64,000 nucleotides of DNA from Anaerocaecibacter muris. GTDB lineage: Bacteria; Bacillota; Clostridia; Christensenellales; Pumilibacteraceae. The translations under genes were made by a program, and so were the position numbers. The notes beneath the pieces were generated by a model, which was not told the origin of the DNA, ran no database searches, and was given only the letters and a program-made list of their open reading frames with translations. Positions 1 to 8,344 of this stretch are shown in pieces. The DNA lies in NCBI RefSeq assembly GCF_943192945.1, contig NZ_CALPCE010000003.1, positions 186,001 to 250,000 on the forward strand, in the 5' to 3' direction. Numbering within the stretch: position 1 is the first letter of the stretch; each line of letters begins with the position of its first letter.

Positions 1-505
1 TACGCTCGGCTATTATGTCGCACGCGCCGTCGATAGCGGTCTTGGCGTCGGGCACTTCCTTGTCCGCGTCGATATACGGCGCGCACAGTTCCGCCTCGTC
101 GTAAGAAGCAAGCTCTTGCGCCTCGATAATATCGGCAAGCGGTTCCAGTCCGCGCGCAACGGCAACCGACGCGCGCGTCTTTTTCTTCTGCTTGTACGGG
201 CGATAAATGTCCTCCGCCTCGGTAAGCGTTTTTGCCGCGTCGAGCGCGGCGGCAAGCTCGTCCGTCCACTTGCCCTGCGCCTCAATAGAGGCTTGAATTT
301 CCTCTTTGCGCTTTACAAGTCCTTTTAGATACTCGTAACGCTCGGACAGTTCGCGTATGACCTGATCGTCGGTCGCGCCGTGCATCTCCTTGCGGTAACG
401 CGCGATAAACGGAACGGTGTCGCCCTGATCGAGCAAATCCACAATGTTGGAGCAATGCTCCTCTTTGAGCGAAAATTCTTCGGCAAGTTGTTTCTTAATA
501 TCCAT
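1..505 (-). CDS. tex: Tex-family RNA-binding protein, N-terminal part (3' end outside the window)
   Basis: The start codon is at 505 and the frame stays open to base 1, giving about 168 residues. The translation opens MDIKKQLAEEFSLKEEH and continues with TVPFIARYRKE and AEDIYRPYKQKKKTRA. These match the helical N-terminal region of Tex/YqgF-type transcription accessory proteins, which are cytoplasmic nucleic-acid-binding proteins of about 700-720 residues ending in an S1 domain. The RNase H-like and S1 parts lie beyond the window edge and cannot be checked. A GAGGA ribosome-binding site sits 4 nt before the ATG, and a sigma-A promoter lies at 544-572. The gene reads in the same direction as glpK but is separated by about 186 bp and has its own promoter, so it is probably monocistronic from here. 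Confidence 0.9.
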   Translation of the reverse strand, partial: MDIKKQLAEEFSLKEEHCSNIVDLLDQGDTVPFIARYRKEMHGATDDQVIRELSERYEYLKGLVKRKEEIQASIEAQGKWTDELAAALDAAKTLTEAEDIYRPYKQKKKTRASVAVARGLEPLADIIEAQELASYDEAELCAPYIDADKEVPDAKTAIDGACDIIAER

Positions 506-543
506 AAAATCCTCGTGTCGCGCAACTCTTTTGCGCACGTATT

Positions 544-572
544 ATTTTACAATATATCCGCGCGAAAATCAA
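544..572 (-). promoter_or_regulatory. Sigma-A promoter of tex
   Basis: On the minus strand, TTGATT (567-572) is followed by a 17-nt spacer and TAAAAT (544-549). Predicted +1 is near 537, giving a leader of about 32 nt that contains the GAGGA site. Confidence 0.6.
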
Positions 573-691
573 ATATTTTACACCACAATTATAAGCCGAT
601 TTTAGCGGCGGCTGTTCCGCATACCGCGTAAAATAATACAGCCCGCGTGCGTTGAGCATGTTAGCCGACGGCGGACAGCATGCGCCGCATA

Positions 692-2188
692 CTATCTTCC
701 CGCGCCCGACCGCGTGCGCGCCACGGCGTCCGCCCAGCCGTCGAGCAGACGCTTGCGAACGTCCTCCGTCATGCTCGGTTCGAACACGACGTCGCCGTCG
801 CGCGGACGGCGCAAATCGTTCATGTCGTACACGCCCGTCGTCAAGCCCGCAAGGTACGCCGCGCCGAGCGCAGTCGATTCGACAACTGCGGGGCGGACAA
901 TGCGACAGCCCGTAATGTCCGCGGTAAACCGCATGAGAAAATCGTTAGCCGACGCGCCGCCGTCCACGGCTATCTGCTCGACGCGCATGCCGCAATCTTT
1001 TTCCATGGCGACAAGCACGTCGTTCACTTGATAAGCAATGCTTTCGAGCGCGGCTCGGACAAAATGGAAACGCGACGCGCCGCGGGTTATGCCCGTGACC
1101 GTACCGCGCGCATAAGCGTCCCAGTACGGCGCGCCCAGCCCGACGAACGCGGGCACTATGTACATGCCGAGCGTGTCGCTCACCTTTTCGGCGTACTCCT
1201 CCGTTTCCGCCGCGGTGCGCACCAAACGAAGCTCGTCGCGCAACCACTGCACGACTGCGCCGCCCACAAACACGCTTCCTTCCAGAGCATACTGCGGTCT
1301 GTCCGTCACGCCCGCCGCAAGCGTCGTAATAAGCCCGTGCTTGCTTGCAACGGCATTGTCGCCCGTATTAGTAAGCATAAAACAGCCCGTGCCGAACGTG
1401 TTTTTCGACGTGCCGCAATCGAAGCAACGCTGACCGAACAGCGCGGCTTGCTGATCGCCCGCAACGCCGGCAATGGGCACGCTCGCGCCGAACACGCCCG
1501 CGTCCGTGTACCCGAACATCCCGCCCGACGGCAGGACGCGCGGAAGCATGCTCTTGGGTATGCCGAACAGTTTAAGCAGTTCGTCGTCCCAGTCGAGCGC
1601 GTGGATATTAAACAGCATGGTGCGCGACGCGTTGGTGTAGTCGGTCGCAAAAATCTTGCCCGCCGACAGTTTCCACATTAAATAAGTATCGACGGTGCCG
1701 AACAGAAGATCGCCGCGCTCCGCGCGCGCCCGCGCGTTATCTACGTTGTCGAGAATCCACGCGAGCTTGGTTGCCGAAAAATACGGATCGACGGGCAAGC
1801 CCGTTTTGCGGTAAACAATGTCCGCCGCGCCCGCCGCTTTGAGTTCGTCGCAACGTTTTGCCGTGCGGCGGCACTGCCACACGATCGCGTTGCAAACGGG
1901 CGCGCCCGTGGTCTTATCCCACACGATCGTCGTTTCGCGCTGATTTGTTATGCCTATGGCGGCTATGTCGCCGCGGTTTAACCCCAGCCGCGCGATCGCC
2001 TCCGACGCGACCGCTGCAATCGACGAATATATAGCGAGCGGATCGTGCTCCACCCAGCCCTCGCGCGGGTAGAGTTGCGCGTACTCGGCTTGCGCCGTCG
2101 CAACAGCCGCGCCGCGCTCGTCGAAAACAATAGCGCGCGAGCTTGTCGTACCCTGATCGAGCGCGAGAATATAGCGTTGTTTGTCCAT
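692..2188 (-). CDS. glpK: Glycerol kinase
   Basis: FGGY-family kinase of 498 residues, the usual length for GlpK, which phosphorylates glycerol to glycerol-3-phosphate with ATP in the cytoplasm. The phosphate-1 motif LALDQGTTSSR is at residues 8-18, with the catalytic-region Asp at 11. GVAGDQQAALFGQ and KNTFGTGCF follow in the middle, and VDGGASANDFLMR marks the C-terminal nucleotide-binding lobe. The start gives the canonical MDKQRYILALDQG opening; the ribosome-binding site (GGACGG) is modest. No glpF, glpD or glpO is adjacent, so glycerol uptake and oxidation genes must lie elsewhere. A promoter at 2257-2285 gives about 60 nt of leader. The gene is divergent from the MATE transporter. Confidence 0.97.
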   Translation of the reverse strand: MDKQRYILALDQGTTSSRAIVFDERGAAVATAQAEYAQLYPREGWVEHDPLAIYSSIAAVASEAIARLGLNRGDIAAIGITNQRETTIVWDKTTGAPVCNAIVWQCRRTAKRCDELKAAGAADIVYRKTGLPVDPYFSATKLAWILDNVDNARARAERGDLLFGTVDTYLMWKLSAGKIFATDYTNASRTMLFNIHALDWDDELLKLFGIPKSMLPRVLPSGGMFGYTDAGVFGASVPIAGVAGDQQAALFGQRCFDCGTSKNTFGTGCFMLTNTGDNAVASKHGLITTLAAGVTDRPQYALEGSVFVGGAVVQWLRDELRLVRTAAETEEYAEKVSDTLGMYIVPAFVGLGAPYWDAYARGTVTGITRGASRFHFVRAALESIAYQVNDVLVAMEKDCGMRVEQIAVDGGASANDFLMRFTADITGCRIVRPAVVESTALGAAYLAGLTTGVYDMNDLRRPRDGDVVFEPSMTEDVRKRLLDGWADAVARTRSGAGR

Positions 2189-2256
2189 CGTTTTTCCGTC
2201 CGTAAAAATTGTAAAACAGCACGAAACCGTCGCCGCGCATGTTGGTTATACGCCGT

Positions 2257-2285
2257 ATTTTAGCATAAATTCACGGCGTTGTCAA
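2257..2285 (-). promoter_or_regulatory. Sigma-A promoter of glpK
   Basis: On the minus strand, a perfect TTGACA (2280-2285), a 17-nt spacer and TAAAAT (2257-2262). Predicted +1 is near 2250. Confidence 0.7.
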
Positions 2286-2389
2286 TATGCGATCGGCGGC
2301 GCGCGCAACGCCTCGAAATGTATGTTTTAGCACAAAATTACGATCGAATAATACTAAAAAACTATTCGTAAAAACTTGCCTTAAAACAG

Positions 2390-2417
2390 TTGACTTACAA
2401 AAGCGCGGTGCTATAAT
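2390..2417 (+). promoter_or_regulatory. Sigma-A promoter of the MATE gene, placing +1 on the start codon
   Basis: TTGACT (2390-2395), 16-nt spacer, TATAAT (2412-2417). Seven nucleotides after the -10 is the A of the ATG at 2424, so the transcript is predicted to be leaderless. No ribosome-binding site precedes the ATG, which agrees with that. Confidence 0.75.
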
Positions 2418-2423
2418 GAGTGC

Positions 2424-3875
2424 ATGAAAAAGCTCCCGACAATTTTCCGTCGCAAAGGCACGGCGGCGCTCGACCTGACGGTAGGAAGTCCGTTAAAGCG
2501 GATACTGACCTTTATGTTGCCCATGCTCATCGGCAACATATTCAATCAGTTGTACTCCATGGTCGATACCGTTATCGTCGGGCAAACGCTCGGATCGGAC
2601 GCGCTCGCGGGCGTAGGTTCGACGGGCGCGATAACGTTTTTAATACTCGGGTTTGTGTCGGGCTTGACGCACGGGTTTTCGGTAGTAGTCAGTCAACGCC
2701 GCGGCGCGCACGACGAAGAAGGCATGCGCAAATCGTTCGCAACGGGCATTGCGCTTACAGTCGTGATAGTTTCCGTGCTTACGGTGATTGCGTTGGCGGT
2801 GACAAAACCGTTGCTCACGGCAATGCACACACAGCCCGATTTTTACCCTTACGCCTATCAGTATTTATCGGTCATTTTCGGCGGCATGTTGCTGTCCGCG
2901 CTGTCCAATCAGTTCGCGTCCACGCTCCGCGCTATCGGCGACTCGCTCATACCGCTGTTCTTCCTCGTATTCTCGTGCGTGTTCAACGCGAGCTTCGATT
3001 GCCTGTTTATAATGGTTTTCGATATGGGCGTGAGCGGCGCGGCGGCGGCGACCGTGCTTGCCAACGGTATTTCCGCGCTGTCCGTGTTTACTTATATGTG
3101 GATAAAATATCCCATGCTTCGGTTCAAGCCCAAGCACTTCCGACCCAACTTGAAACGTTACGCGACGCATTTGAAACTGGGCGTGCCCATGGCTCTGCAA
3201 ATGTCCGTAATTTCGATAGGTATGATCGTAGGACAAACCGCGCTTAACACCATGAGCCCGACCGAAATAAAAGCATACGTCACCGCGACCAAAATCGACG
3301 GCTTGGCGACGTCCGTGCTGAACACCGCGGGCATTGCAACCGCGACGTTCGTCGGACAGAATTACGGCGCAAAGCGTTACGACAGAATAAAAAAAGGCGT
3401 AAAGCAATACACGATTTTTATGATAATAGTTTCGCTCGCGCTCGGCGCAACGGTGATTGCACTGCACCGTCCGCTCGTCATGCTGTTTATTTCGCGCGCC
3501 GAGCGAACCGAAGCGCTGTACGCGGGCGCGCTTAAATACCTCGTGTTCAATGCGGGATTTTATATACTGCTCGCCACGCTGTGCATTACGCGAAGCGGTC
3601 TGCAAGGCATGGGGCGCGGCACGCTCGCGCTTACAGCGGCAATGGCGGAAGTCGTCATGCGCGTGGGTGTCGCGCTAATCGCAATGCACTACCAAAGCTA
3701 TACGATAGTGTGCATGCTTAACTGTATGTCGTGGATAGGCGCGAATATCATGCTGTTCCCCGCGTTCCTCGCAACATTGCGCAAATACGTGCCGCTGTTT
3801 AAACCGCATGCAAAATTTTTGCACCTGCCCAACCCCTCCGAAATCCCGTTCACTCAACCCAAAGAAGAAGATTAA
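2424..3875 (+). CDS. MATE-family multidrug/cation antiporter
   Basis: Integral membrane protein of 483 residues with about twelve hydrophobic segments, the size and layout of MATE (NorM/DinF-like) exporters, which expel cationic compounds against Na+ or H+. Family-typical stretches include GSPLKRILTFMLPMLIGNIFNQLYSMVDTVIVG near residues 22-54 and the repeated second-half segment MALQMSVISIGMIVGQ. The C-terminus is a short charged cytoplasmic tail. The start ATG coincides with the predicted transcription start (leaderless; see promoter 2390-2417). Substrate cannot be told from sequence. Monocistronic by spacing: the next gene has its own strong promoter. Confidence is high for the family and low for the substrate. 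Confidence 0.93.
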   Translation: MKKLPTIFRRKGTAALDLTVGSPLKRILTFMLPMLIGNIFNQLYSMVDTVIVGQTLGSDALAGVGSTGAITFLILGFVSGLTHGFSVVVSQRRGAHDEEGMRKSFATGIALTVVIVSVLTVIALAVTKPLLTAMHTQPDFYPYAYQYLSVIFGGMLLSALSNQFASTLRAIGDSLIPLFFLVFSCVFNASFDCLFIMVFDMGVSGAAAATVLANGISALSVFTYMWIKYPMLRFKPKHFRPNLKRYATHLKLGVPMALQMSVISIGMIVGQTALNTMSPTEIKAYVTATKIDGLATSVLNTAGIATATFVGQNYGAKRYDRIKKGVKQYTIFMIIVSLALGATVIALHRPLVMLFISRAERTEALYAGALKYLVFNAGFYILLATLCITRSGLQGMGRGTLALTAAMAEVVMRVGVALIAMHYQSYTIVCMLNCMSWIGANIMLFPAFLATLRKYVPLFKPHAKFLHLPNPSEIPFTQPKEED

Positions 3876-3927
3876 ACTATCAACCGCGCAAACTCGGTCT
3901 AATAGACATGTCAATTAAAATCGCCTA

Positions 3928-3956
3928 TTGACAAACGTATAGTAATAGAGTATAAT
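3928..3956 (+). promoter_or_regulatory. Perfect consensus sigma-A promoter
   Basis: TTGACA (3928-3933), exactly 17 nt, TATAAT (3951-3956). It is followed by a leader of about 57 nt that holds a small hairpin (TGACGG/CCGTCA, 3980-3995) and an AGGAGG ribosome-binding site. This is one of the strongest-looking promoters in the window, and it drives an unrecognised gene. Confidence 0.85.
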
Positions 3957-4019
3957 ACAATAAAAGTACGTCAACCACCTGACGGGTATCCGTCACATAT
4001 AACAATAAGGAGGGTTCTT

Positions 4020-4703
4020 ATGAGCGCATTTAAAGTCGTCCGCAATCTAACTATAATTGCGGCTGTTTGCGCCATTGTGTTCTTGATAGTTTATTTAGTT
4101 TACGAAAGTAAATTTGAAAAATCAAGCGATTATACGGAAACTCAACACATACAACGTGTAACCGATTTGGCAAATAAACGTTATCTAAACGATGATACCG
4201 ATTACACCGAGTTGCAAGTGTACCCGTTGTACGACGAAAACGATAAACTCACAAGTTTTTTGATTGAACTTAAACCTGTCGGATTTATGTATGTATTTTT
4301 AAACCATAATTCCAAATTAAATCACTTCGGTAACGGCATGTATTTACAATCAACATCAAATATTAAACCATGGGCAAGATATGTCGTAGAAACCGATAAT
4401 GATGCTTATTTAAAAATACGCAATACTACATATAAGTTTAATGATCGGCGTTGGACGGAATTAGACGGAAACGACATGCCTATATTACATGAAACCAGTC
4501 ATTTCAAAACCGCAAACATACAAGACGAAAAACGCTACTTTTTAAAATATCGCAGTAAATATATACCCGCAGTAAAGCGAAACGACAAATTCTTAAATCT
4601 TATTTCTATGGAATACATGGATATAAATTACAAGGATGAAATAATCGACCAACCAACAATAGATTTTATTGCACTAATACCCGAACCGGCTTTTCAACTT
4701 TAA
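4020..4703 (+). CDS. Membrane-anchored protein of unknown function
   Basis: 227 residues, not recognised. One hydrophobic segment at about residues 9-28 follows a short basic N-terminus and has no lipobox, so it is probably an N-in signal anchor with the remainder outside the membrane. The outer part is hydrophilic and rich in Asp, Asn, Tyr and Lys (for example NDDTDYTELQVYPLYDENDK). Its central section could form a compact beta-rich domain, which is inference only. The start is secured by AGGAGG 7 nt upstream and by the consensus promoter at 3928-3956. The coding sequence is visibly more AT-rich than its neighbours, and no homologous gene sits beside it, so recent acquisition is possible. 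It ends about 100 bp before a bidirectional terminator shared with the convergent J-domain gene. Confidence 0.85.
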   Translation: MSAFKVVRNLTIIAAVCAIVFLIVYLVYESKFEKSSDYTETQHIQRVTDLANKRYLNDDTDYTELQVYPLYDENDKLTSFLIELKPVGFMYVFLNHNSKLNHFGNGMYLQSTSNIKPWARYVVETDNDAYLKIRNTTYKFNDRRWTELDGNDMPILHETSHFKTANIQDEKRYFLKYRSKYIPAVKRNDKFLNLISMEYMDINYKDEIIDQPTIDFIALIPEPAFQL

Positions 4704-4805
4704 TATGGTCAATTATATATTCAATTTTATTAATCATTAGGAAGTTTAATTGTAATTTATGCGCAGGAAATTATAAAGTTTTTCTCTATATGTAAACACA
4801 GCAAA

Positions 4806-4829
4806 AAAGCTCGCAAATCAGCGAGCTTT
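4806..4829. terminator. Bidirectional hairpin terminator
   Basis: AAAGCTCGC (4806-4814) pairs with GCGAGCTTT (4821-4829) over a 6-nt loop. A-runs lie on the left and T-rich sequence on the right, so it can act on both strands. It overlaps the stop codon of the minus-strand J-domain gene (4828-4830). Confidence 0.8.
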
Positions 4830-6651
4830 AATTTTTAGTGGTTTTTGTTTGTTTGGATTTTTCGGTTTTGGACGCGCCGCCGGATTTTTCCGATTTGGTC
4901 GGTTTATCGCTCGTCGCCGCTATCGCCGCTATCGCCGCTTTGGATCCGAGTTTTGCCGCCTGACGAATAAAGCTGTTGCCCGTCGCTTCGTTGCGCTCTA
5001 TACCCTCGCCGTTTACAAAGCACATGCCCAGATTGCACATGCCGTCGGGGTGTTTTTGTTTAGCTGCTTCTTTAAACCAGAACACGGCTTGTTCGTAATC
5101 GCGTTCTATTTCGTCGCCGTAATAGTACATTTCGCCGAGCGCGTTCTGCGCGTTGGGATCGCCTTCGAGCGCGTTTGCGGTAAGCTCGTCGAAGTGCGCC
5201 CAGAACTCCTTGCCCGCAAGCCTGTTGCGGTATTCTTCCATGATACTCTCGTTTTCCGCAATGAGCCGCCGCTCCTCGGCAATCGTTTCTTCGGACACGT
5301 CAATCGATTTGTTGTATTCCGCACGCTTTTCGGCATCCGACAAAACCGCATACGCTTCCTCGACCTTGGCGAGCTTGGCGACGATTGTTTCGTCGGTCTT
5401 GCCCGCGTAACGCTTGACGAGTTTTGCATGCGCGTCGGTTATTTCCTCGTCGGTCGCCCAAATAAGCACGCCCAAAACGCCGTACAGCGTGGGTTTGGCT
5501 TTGCGCCTGTCGGCTTGGGTCTTTTTTGCCCAGTCATCCATGCGCCGTTCGGTATCCGATATAAATTCCTCGCTCTGCGCGTACTGTTGCCACTGATCGT
5601 TTTCGGCGCGCAAAACATCTATTTCCGAAGTCAATGAGCCGACCTGTCGGTTAAGCTCGTCGATTTCCTCTTGCATTTGCCGACGTTTGTCCTGTTGTAA
5701 CTGGATTTGCGCCTGATTGTTGAGATCCGCCTGACTTTTATCTTGTTCGAGCTTCTTTATGCACAGCAACGCTTTTTCCAGTTTTGCGCGCAAGTCCGCG
5801 CTTTCCGATTCCGCTTTGCGCGTCGCCGCCTCGGCTTTTTTAGTTGCCGCTTCCGCTTTTTTAGCCGCATCCTCCGCCTTGCGCACGGCTTCGCTGTTCG
5901 CGCCGCCGTCCTCGCGCAAAGTTTTGAGTTGTTCTTCTATATCCTTGGCGCGAATTTGTTCCTGCGACAACTCCCTGTCGCGGTTGAACAGCTCGACTTC
6001 CAAATCCCTGCGGTCCTGTTCCGCGTCGGCGAGCTGACGTTTTAAATCCGCCGTTTCCGTTTCGAAGTTCTTTTTTATCTTTCTGTTTTCGGCGAGCAGA
6101 CTGCGGACACTCACATTGAGCCGAGATATTTCCGACTCCGCCGCCGCTTTCGCTTCCGACGCGCCCTGCTCCCTGCCGCTCTGGAACGCCTGATTGCGAA
6201 GCGCCTGAACCTGCGCTTGCATTTGTGCGGTTTGATACTGCGCCTGTGCTTGCGCTTGGGCTTGCGCCGCCTGCCGCGCGCGCGCAATCGTCGCGTCGCG
6301 CCGCGCGCTCGCGTTTACGTTCATGTTGTTCATTGCGCCGTTGCGATATGCCGCTTGACGCGCCGCCTGCCGTGCCGCCGCTTGAGCCTGCGCGCGCTGA
6401 CGCGCTATCACGTCCTCGGGATTGAGCCGCGTCGACGTCGCCTCTTTCAGCTTGACGTCATATTCGGCGCGCGCTTTGGGGTCGGACAGCACGGCGTTCG
6501 CCTCGTTGATGTCGGCAAACTTATCCGCCGCAGCCGCGTCACCGGGGTTTACGTCGGGGTGATAACGCTTGGCGAGAACGCGGTAACTCCGCTTAATGTC
6601 CGACTCGGTTGCCGTCTGTTGAACATTGAGAATTTGATAGTAATTTTTCAT
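4828..6651 (-). CDS. J-domain protein with coiled coil, second degenerate J-like domain and Sel1-like repeats
   Basis: 607 residues. Residues 1-70 form a classical J-domain with the Hsp70-stimulating HPD at 31-33 (RYHPDVN). An Ala/Gln-rich linker follows (about 90-165), then a long heptad-rich coiled coil (about 170-365). Near 375-450, LYGVLGVL...VEEAYAVLSDAEKRAEYN reads as a second J-like fold in which the HPD is replaced (KRYAGKTDET). The C-terminal third holds Sel1-type helical repeats (ALGEMYYYGDEIERDYEQAVFWFKEA; NLGMCFVNGEGI). No signal peptide or membrane segment is seen, so it is cytosolic. A role as a DnaK co-chaperone scaffold is inferred from domains only; it is not DnaJ itself (no G/F region or zinc centre). 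The start has a GAGGAG site 5 nt upstream, and a promoter lies at 6693-6721. Confidence 0.88.
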   Translation of the reverse strand: MKNYYQILNVQQTATESDIKRSYRVLAKRYHPDVNPGDAAAADKFADINEANAVLSDPKARAEYDVKLKEATSTRLNPEDVIARQRAQAQAAARQAARQAAYRNGAMNNMNVNASARRDATIARARQAAQAQAQAQAQYQTAQMQAQVQALRNQAFQSGREQGASEAKAAAESEISRLNVSVRSLLAENRKIKKNFETETADLKRQLADAEQDRRDLEVELFNRDRELSQEQIRAKDIEEQLKTLREDGGANSEAVRKAEDAAKKAEAATKKAEAATRKAESESADLRAKLEKALLCIKKLEQDKSQADLNNQAQIQLQQDKRRQMQEEIDELNRQVGSLTSEIDVLRAENDQWQQYAQSEEFISDTERRMDDWAKKTQADRRKAKPTLYGVLGVLIWATDEEITDAHAKLVKRYAGKTDETIVAKLAKVEEAYAVLSDAEKRAEYNKSIDVSEETIAEERRLIAENESIMEEYRNRLAGKEFWAHFDELTANALEGDPNAQNALGEMYYYGDEIERDYEQAVFWFKEAAKQKHPDGMCNLGMCFVNGEGIERNEATGNSFIRQAAKLGSKAAIAAIAATSDKPTKSEKSGGASKTEKSKQTKTTKN

Positions 6652-6692
6652 CTACTCCTCTGTGAGCGCAAACGAATAATTTATACCCTGTA

Positions 6693-6721
6693 ATTGTACA
6701 ACCGCGCGCGAAAATTGTCAA
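6693..6721 (-). promoter_or_regulatory. Sigma-A promoter of the J-domain gene
   Basis: On the minus strand, TTGACA (6716-6721), 17 nt, TACAAT (6693-6698). Confidence 0.65.
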
Positions 6722-6826
6722 GCGCACGCGCACACTTGCTTTATTTGCCGCGCGCCGCTGTTTTTGCGCCCGCAGCGTTTTTCCCGCCCTATTATTTTAC
6801 GCGCCGCGCGCGGTCGATAATGCCCG

Positions 6827-7546
6827 TCATTTTCTGTCCGAACGCTCGACCTTTTCAAACCAAAACGCATAGCCCGTCGCGGGGGTAAGCCCCAGCTTAT
6901 GTTGCAACGCGAGGCTTGCGGTATTGTCCGTATACACGTCGCACAGCGGGACGCGCCCGTATGTCATTATGTAGTTGATTAAAAACCGTTCGAGCGCCGC
7001 GCCTATGCCGCGCCGCTTAAAGCCGTCGTAAACTTCGAGCATACCCATTGTTCCGTCGCCGTGCCTGCCTATAAAGCCCGCGAGCTTGCCGTCCGCAATC
7101 GCGCCGAACACGCCCTGCGTGCGCATGATTTCCGCCATGTGCTCGACTGTGTAGCTTCCGCCGCGATTGGTGTACGCGTCCAAAACCGTTTGAGCGAGCG
7201 ACGGCGCAAGCCGTTTAACGATCACGCCGCGCGGCAAATCCACCGCGGGCGGCATAGCGTCGAGGTATGCGAACATCTTGCACGCGGGCGCGTACAGCCC
7301 GACCGTTTCGGGCAAGTTATTGTCCGCGCCGAACACACATATTTTGCCGTACAGATTGTATTCGTCCGCATAGCGGTAAAAATCTCCGCCGTCCGCGAGC
7401 ACGCACATACTCCACCTGCCGACGGAAATGATAGCGGCGCGATCGTCGCGTACTATAAGCCGCGCGCCCTCGTGCATAAGCGCGTCGTCGAACGCAACGC
7501 GTTCTATTTTATATTCCGATCTGTCGAGAATATCCGCCATGCTCAC
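6827..7546 (-). CDS. GNAT-family N-acetyltransferase
   Basis: 239 residues. The C-terminal half carries the acetyl-CoA-binding core of the GNAT fold: GMLEVYDGFKRRGIGAALERF contains the RRGIGAA pyrophosphate loop, followed by LCDVYTDNTASLALQHKLGL. The N-terminal half is a less conserved, probably GNAT-like, domain. The acceptor substrate is unknown. The first codon taken is GTG at 7546, overlapping the ppa stop as GTGA; an ATG two codons later (7540) is an equally good start, and neither has a clear ribosome-binding site, so translational coupling to ppa is likely. The two genes form a ppa-GNAT operon. Confidence 0.88.
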   Translation of the reverse strand: MSMADILDRSEYKIERVAFDDALMHEGARLIVRDDRAAIISVGRWSMCVLADGGDFYRYADEYNLYGKICVFGADNNLPETVGLYAPACKMFAYLDAMPPAVDLPRGVIVKRLAPSLAQTVLDAYTNRGGSYTVEHMAEIMRTQGVFGAIADGKLAGFIGRHGDGTMGMLEVYDGFKRRGIGAALERFLINYIMTYGRVPLCDVYTDNTASLALQHKLGLTPATGYAFWFEKVERSDRK

Positions 7547-8079
7547 CGCTTTGCGCCGAACTTATCGGCGTAATTTTTTATACATTTTTTTATGATTTCC
7601 AACGCCGCGTCGCGCCTGCACGTTTCCTTGACCGCGGTTATCTTGTGTTCGAGTTCCTTGTACACCTCGAAGAAATGCGTCATTTCCTCGTACACGTGCG
7701 CGGGCAAGTCCGTTATGTCGGCAAACCCGTTATACGTGGGGTCGTTGACGGGCACGGCGATAATCTTTTCGTCCAGCTCGCCGCTGTCTATCATTTTGAT
7801 AACGCCTATCGGCACGCACGTGACAAGCGTCATGGGAAATATAACTTCGTTGCAAAGCACCAACACGTCCAGCGGATCGCCGTCGTCGGCGAGCGTGCAC
7901 GGTATAAACCCGTAATTGGCAGGATAAACGGTGGACGTATACAACACCCTGTCCAGCCGCACAAGCCCCGTATTTTTGTCGAGTTCGTACTTGGCTTTAC
8001 TGCCCTTGGGGATTTCTATTAACGCCTCGAACCTGTCGAACGCGATACGTTCGGGCGATATGTCGTGCCAAATGTTCAT
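7543..8079 (-). CDS. ppa: Inorganic pyrophosphatase, family I
   Basis: 178 residues, the length of soluble family I enzymes that hydrolyse PPi to two phosphates with Mg2+ and pull biosynthetic reactions forward. Visible signatures are EIPKGSKAKYELDKNTGL near residues 22-39, TVYPANYGFIPCT, and the metal-binding motif DDGDPLDVLVL, whose Asp residues bind Mg2+. The start is preceded by GGAGGA with good spacing. A promoter with TTTACA-17-TATAAT lies 20-50 nt upstream. The stop overlaps the GNAT gene by four bases, so the two are co-transcribed. Confidence 0.97.
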   Translation of the reverse strand: MNIWHDISPERIAFDRFEALIEIPKGSKAKYELDKNTGLVRLDRVLYTSTVYPANYGFIPCTLADDGDPLDVLVLCNEVIFPMTLVTCVPIGVIKMIDSGELDEKIIAVPVNDPTYNGFADITDLPAHVYEEMTHFFEVYKELEHKITAVKETCRRDAALEIIKKCIKNYADKFGAKR

Positions 8080-8099
8080 TGACTTATCCTCCGCTCACC

Positions 8100-8128
8100 A
8101 TTATAGCACTTAACGCCGCGATTGTAAA
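8100..8128 (-). promoter_or_regulatory. Sigma-A promoter of ppa-GNAT operon
   Basis: On the minus strand, TTTACA (8123-8128), 17 nt, TATAAT (8100-8105). Predicted +1 is near 8093, leaving a 14-nt leader with a GGAGGA site. Confidence 0.7.
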
Positions 8129-8216
8129 CTCTATTTTGCGCGCAAAAAAAGCCCGCTCGCGCGAACTTCTTTTAACGGTGTTATATGGTATTGTGTGTGG
8201 AGTTTGTAATTGCCGC

Positions 8217-8286
8217 GCTACTCTGCGGCGGTTCGCCTTGATTTCTCCGCTACGCGCGTGGACGCGCTTCGGTCGAAATGATGGGA
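8217..8286 (+). repeat. Dispersed intergenic repeat, long type
   Basis: Core CGGCGGTTCGCCTTGATTTC, then an imperfect palindrome (TTTCTCCG...CGGTCGAAA) and AATGATGGGA. The same module recurs at 23770-24165, 33425-33489 and 53711-53988. It occupies most of the 8080-8344 gap, which holds no gene. Confidence 0.75.
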
Positions 8287-8344
8287 GGAAACGGCGTGAA
8301 CGCGTTGCTCGAAATTATGGGAACACGTGCAACACCATGCCGAT

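Noticed and set aside
680-1681. Long plus-strand frame opposite glpK
   Set aside because: Arg/His/Ala-rich translation without family features, fully inside glpK; a shadow of a GC-rich gene.
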